DNA of 7,683 bases from Methylovirgula sp. (GTDB taxonomy: Bacteria; Pseudomonadota; Alphaproteobacteria; Rhizobiales; Beijerinckiaceae), in assembly GCA_030040215.1 (NCBI GenBank), contig JASHUD010000179.1:1-7683 (forward strand). The letters are read 5' to 3'. The translations under genes were made by a program, and so were the position numbers. The notes under the pieces were generated by a model, which searched no databases, was not told where the DNA came from, and saw only the letters and a program-made list of their open reading frames with translations. Shown in pieces: positions 1 through 4,869 of the stretch (its first letter is position 1; each line of letters begins with the position of its first letter).

Positions 1-144
1 GCTGCGCGCGGCGGATTCCAGCTCTTGCGCGTCGATCCGCACCTCCACCACGCCCCCTTGTCGTTGCACGACCGCGCATGAGCTCACAGCATCGCGCAGC
101 GCCCGCAATGCAGAAAACTCCTGCATCGTTTCGGCGCGGTTCAT
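1..144 (-). CDS. hyfG: HyfG-like hydrogenase large-subunit protein, N-terminal fragment
   Basis: An open frame of 48 codons starts at an ATG at 144 and runs off the left edge. It begins MNRAETMQEF and reaches VEVRIDAQEL without a stop. The ATG overlaps the hyfF stop in an ATGA junction, the same arrangement as hyfE/hyfF, which is good evidence for a real, translationally coupled gene. The call is mainly positional: in Hyf clusters hyfF is followed by hyfG, whose product begins with a NuoC-like (30-kDa) domain and continues into the NiFe or NuoD-like large-subunit domain. The visible residues are too few to prove the family. The cysteines that would show whether it binds a NiFe centre lie outside the window. 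Confidence 0.6.
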   Translation of the reverse strand, partial: MNRAETMQEFSALRALRDAVSSCAVVQRQGGVVEVRIDAQELESAARS

Positions 145-1610
145 GTGATGGCACCAATCGAACGCAAGATCAGCGTATTGACTCCGCTCGGGATCCAGAG
201 GCCGAGCAGCAGCAGAGCGAGCAGCCCGACCACCAGCGGCAGTCCGCCGATAAAACGAAGCGGCGCCGACGGAAGCAAAAGCTCACCGTGCTCCTTGCCT
301 AGCGCCATCGAAGCTGTGGTGTACGCAAAGGCTACGAAGGCGACTACCAGCAAAGCGAGCAGAAGGAATGTCAAACCCGCATGTCCGGTGAAACCGGCCC
401 GCACGATCGTAAATTCCGAGAGAAAGAGGCCGAAAGGCGGCGAGCCGAGAATGGCGATCGAACCAAGCAGCAAAGCCGTGCCGACGACGGGGGCGGGGCC
501 CATCACGCCGCCAATGTCATTCACGATCGTCGTTCTGTAGCGGAGCATCACCTCACCGCTGGTGAGAAACAGCATGCACTTGCCGATGGCGTGATTGATC
601 GTATGGAGGAGCGCGCCATAGATGCCGAGAACGCCGCCGAAGCCGAGCGCGACGGCGATGATGCCCATGTGCTCGACCGACGAATAAGCAAACAGCCGCT
701 TGAAATTCCTCCGCCGCACCATGAAAAGCGCGCCGATGGCGATGGAAGCGAAGCCAAACACCAACAGTATGCCGTTCCCATACGACCCGAGTTGGGCGTT
801 CGTCAGTGCCTTAAAGCGTATGATTGCATACATGCCGGTATTGAGCAGCGCCGCCGAAAGCATCGCGCTGGCCGGGCTTGGCGCCTCGGCATGCGCATCC
901 GGCAGCCACGTGTGCATCGGCGCCAAGCCGACCTTGGTCCCGTAGCCGACCACCGCAAGCAGGAAAGCGAGTTTTAGACTTGCCGCCTCAAGCGCGCCGG
1001 CGTTCCCGAAAAGCGCCGGCCAAATGAGCCGCTGATCGGGTGAAAGACGAAGCTCGTTCGCCGAATAGTAAAGGAACAGGGTTCCGACCAGGGCGATCGT
1101 CACCCCGAACGAGCTGATGATAATGTATTTCCATGCCGCCTCGAGCGAGGTCGCGCGCCCTTCGAGCGCGACGAGAACCGCGCTTGCGAGCGTCGAGGCT
1201 TCGATGAGCACCCAGAGCAGACCGAGGTTGCCAGTCTCCAGCGACGCCAACATGAGCGAAGCGAAGAAGCCGAAGGAAATGCCGTAGAGGCGTAGCTGCA
1301 GCCGGCTCAATGCGTGGCGTTCTTCCTCGACGCAAAGGTAGGAGATCGAACCGATGCCGGCCAGCGCCACGACGGCGCTAACGGTAACGACGAAGAATGC
1401 CGACAACGGATCGATGTATACGGTTCCGCCGCCCGCCGCATAGGAACCGTCGGCGAGGACGCGGACGGCAAGCGCGCATGCCGCCGCGAACGCGCCTGTG
1501 CCTCCCGCCGCGCTCGCCACGCCGATGCCTTTGGCGCGCATCCCGGCGCTCGCGGCTATGACGCCGGCGAGCGGCAGGCAGCAGACGAGGATGACCAGCA
1601 TGAGGGTCAT
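141..1610 (-). CDS. hyfF: Hydrogenase-4 subunit F, antiporter-like membrane subunit
   Basis: This 489-residue, very hydrophobic protein belongs to the proton-translocating antiporter-like family (NuoN/NuoM/MrpD type). It is slightly shorter than E. coli HyfF. The charged residues typical of this family are present: Glu137 in LLWVLIEAST, Lys161, Lys226 in the stretch GTKVGLAPMHTWLPDAH (about 224-240), Lys304/Arg305 in NFKRLFAYSSVEHMG, His336 and His340 in LLHTINHAIGK, Lys344, and Glu399 in LFLSEF. These residues form the proton path through the membrane in the family. The APMHTWLPDAHAEAPSP signature is diagnostic. The start is an ATG at 1610 that overlaps the hyfE stop by 4 nt, with GGGAG 8 nt upstream. 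The stop overlaps hyfG. I infer that it sits in the inner membrane and pumps H+ (or Na+) for a group-4 hydrogenase-like complex. NuoN or MrpD is excluded by the HyfC/HyfE neighbours. Confidence 0.93.
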   Translation of the reverse strand: MTLMLVILVCCLPLAGVIAASAGMRAKGIGVASAAGGTGAFAAACALAVRVLADGSYAAGGGTVYIDPLSAFFVVTVSAVVALAGIGSISYLCVEEERHALSRLQLRLYGISFGFFASLMLASLETGNLGLLWVLIEASTLASAVLVALEGRATSLEAAWKYIIISSFGVTIALVGTLFLYYSANELRLSPDQRLIWPALFGNAGALEAASLKLAFLLAVVGYGTKVGLAPMHTWLPDAHAEAPSPASAMLSAALLNTGMYAIIRFKALTNAQLGSYGNGILLVFGFASIAIGALFMVRRRNFKRLFAYSSVEHMGIIAVALGFGGVLGIYGALLHTINHAIGKCMLFLTSGEVMLRYRTTIVNDIGGVMGPAPVVGTALLLGSIAILGSPPFGLFLSEFTIVRAGFTGHAGLTFLLLALLVVAFVAFAYTTASMALGKEHGELLLPSAPLRFIGGLPLVVGLLALLLLGLWIPSGVNTLILRSIGAIT

Positions 1611-2269
1611 TCGCGGAGCTCCCGCAATTCGCTAGCGTTGGTCGTCGCCAGACGGTGCGCAAGCCCGGAGACGAAGGTGAGCATGATCAAGACGCCGGCG
1701 ACTAAGTCGAGAAAGATTCCCGCCTCGACGATGAACGGAAACGTGGCGACCAATGCGATCGCCCCCAGGAACACGCCGTTCTCAAGAATCAGCCAGCCGA
1801 TCAGCTGCGCCACGGTGTTGCGTCGCACCACCATGCAGAGTCCACCGAGCAGGATGATGGCGGTCGAAAGCGACACGGACGAGGTGGCGATGAGGCCGTC
1901 GGGAAGACTTGACGGGCTGACGGCGAAGTAGGCAAAAGCGGTGAGCAGCGCCCCGATGATGAGCGACGTCGAGATGCCGGTGGAGATCGCGACGTCGCGC
2001 TTCAGTTCGAGCCGGATGATCAGGTAGCGGCGGATCGCGACGGGAATACCCACGCCTTTGACGAGAAACGTGATCACCGCCAGCGCCCATAAATCCCAGG
2101 CGCCGAGATAATAGGCGACGAGCGCGATCGCCGCCGAAAGCACGATCGACTGCAGGGCATAATAGGCGACATAACGATCGAAAAGTTTTGAGCCGAGACA
2201 AGCAAAGGTCAGCAGGAGGATCGCCACGGACAGGAGATCTAGCAGCACGGCTTCGCTGAAGATCGTCAT
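1607..2269 (-). CDS. hyfE: Hydrogenase-4 component E, NuoK-like membrane subunit
   Basis: This 220-residue membrane protein is close to the usual length of HyfE (about 216 in E. coli), with six to seven hydrophobic segments. The C-terminal half is NuoK-like and contains LIGWLILENGVFL, with a membrane Glu at 163, and PFIVEAGIFLDLVAGVL, with Glu at 182. Lys71 lies in TFLVKGVGIPVAIRR. Buried acidic residues of this kind connect the quinone or redox module to the antiporter subunits in complex I relatives. The ATG at 2269 has an AGGAG ribosome-binding site 6 nt upstream that overlaps the TAG stop of hyfC, so the two genes are coupled across a 9-bp gap. The stop overlaps hyfF as ATGA. The role in proton coupling comes from the family and is not shown by the sequence itself. 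Confidence 0.92.
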   Translation of the reverse strand: MTIFSEAVLLDLLSVAILLLTFACLGSKLFDRYVAYYALQSIVLSAAIALVAYYLGAWDLWALAVITFLVKGVGIPVAIRRYLIIRLELKRDVAISTGISTSLIIGALLTAFAYFAVSPSSLPDGLIATSSVSLSTAIILLGGLCMVVRRNTVAQLIGWLILENGVFLGAIALVATFPFIVEAGIFLDLVAGVLIMLTFVSGLAHRLATTNASELRELRE

Positions 2270-2278
2270 GTGCTGCTC

Positions 2279-3232
2279 CTACTTGCCGATCACGTACCCG
2301 GTTATGATGCCGATTAACGCGAACAGGAACGAGGCGCCGAGAAACTCGGCGATGCGGAAGAGCCGCAGTTTGGCGAAGGAACTGTCGATCACCACGATCA
2401 CAAATCCGCAGATCGCCAACTTGCCGAACAAAGCCAGCGTCCCTTGCAGGCCGCCGATGAACGAGTCGGCGTGCCCCAAGCCCCAGGGGATGACGAAGAC
2501 GTTCATGAAGATGGAGGAAAGCAGGAACAGCTTCATCCAGCCGCCCCATTTAATGAGCGCGAACTCGCGGCCTGAATATTCGAGCACGCGACTTTCTTCG
2601 ATCATTGAAATCTCGATCGATCCGGTGGGATTGTCGATCGGAATTCGCCCGTTTTCGGCAAGCACGAGTATGAAGAAAGCGACGAGCCCGAGCAAATGCG
2701 TCGGCAGGACATACGCGGTGGCCGAGTTGGCGATCGTGTGGTTCTCAAAATAGGGATTGTCGGAGCGCGAGACGGCGGCGACGGTAAAGAAGACGAGAAT
2801 CAGCGCGGGTTCGGCGAGACTGCCGATCCAGGTCGTGCGGCTGGCACCAAGACCGCCCAGCGGGCTTGCCGTATCGAGCGCGGCGAGCGCGATCGCAAAG
2901 CCCGCCAGGCTCAGCACAAAGGCGCCCCCGATCAGGTCGGCGAGAAAGGCGAGCGGCAGCGGCTCGTCGGTGATGATCGGTACAATCGCCGAAACCGTCA
3001 GATAGCAGGAGAATGCAACGAACGGCGCTCCGCGAAAAATCCACGAAGCGTTCTCGGAGACGGCGCTTCCCTTGCGCAGTAGCTTGGAAAGGTCACGATA
3101 GGGCTGCAGAACGCTCGGGCCGCGCTTCGACTGAACAATCGCCTCAGCCCGCGCTAAAACCCCGGCATAGAGAGGTGCGGCGACGACAACGACCGTGGTC
3201 TGCAGGATCTGCAGCGCAACTGCCGTGAGCAT
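2279..3232 (-). CDS. hyfC: Hydrogenase-4 / formate hydrogenlyase subunit C, NuoH-like
   Basis: The product is a NuoH-like membrane protein (HyfC/HycD) that anchors the hydrogenase module to the membrane arm. I see the N-terminal helix followed by QSKRGPSVLQPYRDLSKLLRK, the AENGRIPIDNPTGSIEISMIEES loop with its acidic residues, LEYSGREFALIKWG, and a C-terminal FRIAEFLGASFLFALIG helix. About eight hydrophobic segments are visible. The frame is open from an ATG at 3259 (326 residues). I prefer the in-frame ATG at 3232 (317 residues) because GGGAG stands 6 nt before it, while the first ATG has no convincing ribosome-binding site. A hairpin covers that site (see 3234-3257), so the upstream start stays possible. 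This is the first gene of the operon. The hyfB gene expected before it is not seen. Confidence 0.92.
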   Translation of the reverse strand: MLTAVALQILQTTVVVVAAPLYAGVLARAEAIVQSKRGPSVLQPYRDLSKLLRKGSAVSENASWIFRGAPFVAFSCYLTVSAIVPIITDEPLPLAFLADLIGGAFVLSLAGFAIALAALDTASPLGGLGASRTTWIGSLAEPALILVFFTVAAVSRSDNPYFENHTIANSATAYVLPTHLLGLVAFFILVLAENGRIPIDNPTGSIEISMIEESRVLEYSGREFALIKWGGWMKLFLLSSIFMNVFVIPWGLGHADSFIGGLQGTLALFGKLAICGFVIVVIDSSFAKLRLFRIAEFLGASFLFALIGIITGYVIGK

Positions 3233-3233
3233 A

Positions 3234-3257
3234 GGCTTCTCCCATTCGGTAGAAGCC
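3234..3257 (-). promoter_or_regulatory. Hairpin over the hyfC ribosome-binding site
   Basis: A perfect 7-bp inverted repeat, GGCTTCT / AGAAGCC, encloses a 10-nt loop. In the hyfC transcript the loop ends in GGG and the 3' arm begins AGAAG, so the Shine-Dalgarno GGGAG is half in the loop and half in the stem. The ATG at 3232 follows one base after the stem. The other in-frame ATG, at 3259, overlaps the outer base of the 5' arm. The pairing is plain in the sequence. That it controls translation is inference. Confidence 0.45.
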
Positions 3258-3266
3258 ATTACCCGC

Positions 3267-3286
3267 CGTTGGTTGTTACTCCAACG
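3267..3286 (-). promoter_or_regulatory. Inverted repeat in the hyfC leader
   Basis: This is a perfect 6-bp inverted repeat, CGTTGG / CCAACG, around an 8-nt loop, lying 7 nt upstream of the first hyfC ATG. It falls between the proposed promoter and the gene. It could be a leader hairpin or an operator for a repressor. No T-run follows it on the minus strand, so it is not a terminator. Confidence 0.35.
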
Positions 3287-3328
3287 TGGCCTACGCGAGC
3301 TTCATCGCGGATGAACTAAGTTTGCGGC

Positions 3329-3357
3329 AGTATAGGCCTTCCCATTCACGAATCCAA
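3329..3357 (-). promoter_or_regulatory. Possible sigma-70-type promoter for the hyf operon
   Basis: On the minus strand a TTGGAT (3352-3357) is followed after exactly 17 nt by TATACT (3329-3334). The -10 box matches TATAAT at five of six positions and the -35 box matches TTGACA at three. Transcription would start near 3322, giving a leader of roughly 60-90 nt containing both hairpins described above. I found no GG-N10-GC sigma-54 element here, although FhlA-type sigma-54 promoters drive E. coli hyf and hyc. Confidence 0.4.
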
Positions 3358-3412
3358 CGGGGACGACGGGAGTGCAATTGCCTCGTTTCTCCTGGAAACG
3401 GCAGCCACTCCC

Positions 3413-3450
3413 AGCCATTGCCGGAAATGGCTAGCGAACGACAATCGCTA
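3413..3450. repeat. Two abutting inverted repeats beside the tRNA fragment
   Basis: The first repeat is AGCCATT / AATGGCT (7 bp, 6-nt loop, 3413-3432). The second is TAGCGA / TCGCTA (6 bp, 7-nt loop, 3432-3450). They share base 3432. On the plus strand the second is followed by TCTTTTT (3451-3457) and so resembles a weak intrinsic terminator, but no plus-strand gene precedes it in the window. A role as protein-binding arms of an old attachment site is an alternative inference. Confidence 0.4.
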
Positions 3451-3518
3451 TCTTTTTCAGTTAGACAGCATAGCAAAGAAGAATCTGACAAGCGGCGGCA
3501 AAATAGGCCAGAACCGCG

Positions 3519-3562
3519 TTGACATGGGAGGGTCACAGGTTCGATCCCTGTCGCGCCCACCA
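3519..3562 (+). tRNA. 3' part of a tRNA, probably tRNA-Val(GAC); 5' part missing
   Basis: The tRNA 3' structure is clear: T-stem ACAGG / CCTGT (3535-3539 and 3547-3551) around the T-loop TTCGATC, then the acceptor strand CGCGCCC (3552-3558), discriminator A and encoded CCA at 3560-3562. Upstream, TTGACAT (3519-3525) followed by GGGAG fits an anticodon loop with GAC (valine) and the 3' half of its stem. The expected 5' stem partner CTCCC is absent; the bases there are CCGCG. No GGGCGCG acceptor 5' strand or D-arm precedes it. The gene is therefore truncated at about the anticodon loop and cannot give a working tRNA. Such 3' tRNA pieces are what tyrosine-recombinase elements leave at their far end. 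The tRNA identity is less certain than the truncation. Confidence 0.75.
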
Positions 3563-3563
3563 T

Positions 3564-4202
3564 TTACCAGCGCAGAACCCGCGAGCCGGCGATCGCCCCG
3601 ACGGCCATGACGATGAGCACGGCGATCACATACCAGGTCGCCACGAACAGCGGCGAATCGTCCGGGCAATGCGTCGCATAGAGGCTCGCGCCGAAAGCGC
3701 CGGCGAGCAGCCCGGCGACGGCCCCGGCGAGACTCGGGTTTTTCGGCGCGCCACGGTGCAACGCGATCAGCGCGCCGATTAGCGGCGCCGCCGCGAAGCT
3801 CGGAATCATCAGCATGCAGAAGACCGCGTTGTGGCCGATGAGCCGCGCCCGCCATAGATCGGGCGGCAAAACAAGAAGCTCGATGCCGACGGCAGCGGCA
3901 AGCACGAACAGCCACAGAATCAGCAGCCGAACGAGCGGCCACGGATCGCCGGTCGGACGCGCCAGCCGCAAAGCCAGCGGCCCGGCGCAAACAAAGAGAG
4001 CAAGCGGATAGAAAATCTTGAAGAGAACGCGCGGCTCGCTCATCAGGTCGGCGAGATGCGGGCGCGGCCCGATCAGGACGCAATAGAGCGCAATCGACAC
4101 CAAAATTCCCGGCAGCAGACCATAGACGAGCGCCAGCGCCAGCGGTGTCTTCTCCACCTCCGGATCGGCGGCTAGGACGCGGATCAATTCCTCGGTTCTC
4201 AT
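3564..4202 (-). CDS. nrsF: NrsF-type membrane anti-sigma factor (DUF1109)
   Basis: This 212-residue protein has a short cytoplasmic N-terminus (MRTEELIRVLAADP) and about six membrane helices (near 22-44, 62-82, 90-112, 123-147, 156-178 and 186-206). That is the architecture of DUF1109/NrsF, the negative regulator of SigF in Caulobacter. Two cysteines, Cys129 in HNAVFCMLMIP and Cys179 in ATHCPDDSP, lie 50 residues apart. From memory, this matches the spacing of the two cysteines (131 and 181) needed for stress response in Caulobacter NrsF. The HCPDDSP stretch is typical of the family. The gene follows the sigma gene by 9 bp in the order expected for a sigma/anti-sigma operon. By family knowledge, it holds the sigma factor at the membrane until stress. 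The TAA stop lies one base from the convergent tRNA fragment. Confidence 0.9.
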   Translation of the reverse strand: MRTEELIRVLAADPEVEKTPLALALVYGLLPGILVSIALYCVLIGPRPHLADLMSEPRVLFKIFYPLALFVCAGPLALRLARPTGDPWPLVRLLILWLFVLAAAVGIELLVLPPDLWRARLIGHNAVFCMLMIPSFAAAPLIGALIALHRGAPKNPSLAGAVAGLLAGAFGASLYATHCPDDSPLFVATWYVIAVLIVMAVGAIAGSRVLRW

Positions 4203-4211
4203 CGTCTCGAT
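4203..4211 (-). promoter_or_regulatory. Short gap coupling the sigma gene to nrsF
   Basis: Only 9 bp separate the sigma stop from the nrsF ATG. Read on the minus strand, the gap and the sigma stop contain TTAGATCGAGACG, with a modest GAG a few bases before the ATG and no strong ribosome-binding site. Translation of nrsF therefore probably depends on ribosomes ending the sigma gene, which would keep the two proteins in proportion. Confidence 0.3.
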
Positions 4212-4760
4212 CTAAGATCCCTTGGTACGCGCCGCGAGGGACGCAAGGCCGCGATGCAAAGCGACCCGCACCGCGCCGCGGCTCATCGACAACCTCTCTG
4301 CAGCTTCGGCGATTGAAGCGCCGCTGACAGCGATGGCTTCGACCACCTTGCGCTGACCGCTAGGCAAGGTTTCCAGATTGCGGTCGATGTAGAGGCCTAT
4401 CAGGTTCGGCTCGTCTTCATCTGCCGCGAGTGTCTCGGCAACATCGTCGATCGGCACGTCGATCCGCCGCCCGCGCCGCCTGAGCGCGTCGATCGTCTTA
4501 TGGCGCGCGATGGTAAACAGCCAGGGCGCCACCGGCGCGGACTCGATCCAGGTGTTGCGCTTGGTATGGATGGCCAGCAAGATCTCCTGCACGATATCCT
4601 CGGCGTCCGCCTCGGGAGCGGTGGCGCGCAGCAACATGCGGCGCACGAAACTGCGCAACACGGGCGCCAATTGCTGCAAAAACCGCCGATAGGCCGGCGC
4701 ATCTCCGGCGTTGGCGGCGCGTAGCAAGGCGCTCCATTCGCTGTCTCGATCGACGCGCAC
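4212..4760 (-). CDS. sigF: ECF sigma factor, SigF type (ECF16-like)
   Basis: This 182-residue sigma factor has only the two ECF domains. Sigma-2 spans about 20-97, with DAEDIVQEILLAIH at 52-65 (core-polymerase binding) and APWLFTIARHKTIDALRRRG at 78-97 (-10 recognition). An acidic linker follows at about 101-119. Sigma-4 covers about 127-175, with LPSGQRKVVEAI and a helix-turn-helix from SIAEAAERL to SRGAVRVALHRGL (-35 recognition). The downstream DUF1109 gene places it in the ECF16/SigF group. The start is a GTG at 4760, with GAGGGAG at 4762-4768. The short leader predicted by the promoter at 4776-4801 supports this start. In Caulobacter the SigF regulon responds to chromium, cadmium and oxidative stress and includes DUF692-family proteins. 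None of those targets is in this window, so the regulon here is inferred. Confidence 0.93.
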   Translation of the reverse strand: MRVDRDSEWSALLRAANAGDAPAYRRFLQQLAPVLRSFVRRMLLRATAPEADAEDIVQEILLAIHTKRNTWIESAPVAPWLFTIARHKTIDALRRRGRRIDVPIDDVAETLAADEDEPNLIGLYIDRNLETLPSGQRKVVEAIAVSGASIAEAAERLSMSRGAVRVALHRGLASLAARTKGS

Positions 4761-4775
4761 GCTCCCTCAAGAATG

Positions 4776-4801
4776 TTCGCAGCCGGCCACCGCGGTGTTA
4801 C
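4776..4801 (-). promoter_or_regulatory. Candidate SigF-dependent promoter of the sigF-nrsF operon
   Basis: On the minus strand, GTAACA (4796-4801) is followed after exactly 16 nt by CGAA (4776-4779). The SigF promoter of Caulobacter, as I recall it, is GTAACC-N16-CGAA, so five of six -35 bases, the spacer and the -10 core all agree. The -10 core ends 15 nt before the GTG start, giving a leader of roughly ten nucleotides that just fits the ribosome-binding site. This implies autoregulation. I looked at other GTAAC occurrences in the window and found none with CGAA at the right distance. Confidence 0.65.
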
Positions 4802-4847
4802 ATGCTTTATAGCCAAATTGTCACGTTTGTGGCCGAAAATCGCCGTC

Positions 4848-4862
4848 CCGGCATTTGGCCGG
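4848..4862 (-). terminator. Weak stem-loop after yejF
   Basis: A 5-bp GC stem, CCGGC / GCCGG, with a 5-nt loop begins 7 bp after the yejF stop. No T-run follows it immediately; the nearest is an ATTTT about ten bases later. It may slow or end yejF transcription before sigF, but it does not meet the usual pattern of an intrinsic terminator. Confidence 0.25.
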
Positions 4863-4869
4863 CCGCCCC

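Larger units (their letters stand above)
3260..3563. other. Non-coding region between nrsF and hyfC, likely integration scar
   Basis: I see no credible protein gene here. Open frames on both strands have no recognisable domain, and those covering the right end translate the reverse complement of a tRNA. The region holds, left to right, the hyfC leader hairpin, a possible promoter, two abutting inverted repeats (3413-3450) and the 3' part of a tRNA (3519-3562). Parts are AT-richer than the genes: in 3421-3480 I count 26 G+C in 60. The layout fits one end of an element that integrated into a tRNA gene, but no integrase gene is visible. Confidence 0.5.

Noticed and set aside
381..977. Plus-strand frame of 198 codons opposite hyfF
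   Set aside because: It is a frame shadow rich in Arg, Glu and His, with no domain. The minus strand encodes a full antiporter-like protein with all key residues.
141..3259. Part of a respiratory complex I (nuo) operon
   Set aside because: NuoH-, NuoK- and NuoN-like genes are present, but without NuoI or NuoJ between them, and the HyfE long form and gene order are those of group-4 hydrogenase clusters.
3432..3457. Intrinsic terminator on the plus strand
   Set aside because: The stem is only 6 bp and half AT, and no plus-strand gene precedes it in the window. Kept only as an inverted repeat.
3291..3563. Minus-strand frame beginning MVGATGIEPVT
   Set aside because: This start is the translation of the reverse complement of a tRNA 3' end, a well-known spurious protein signature. 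The rest shows no domain.
3457..4083. Minus-strand frame containing GGRDRDRTCDPPMS
   Set aside because: It covers nrsF in another frame and then the tRNA antisense in its third frame, again a known artefact. NrsF explains the region.
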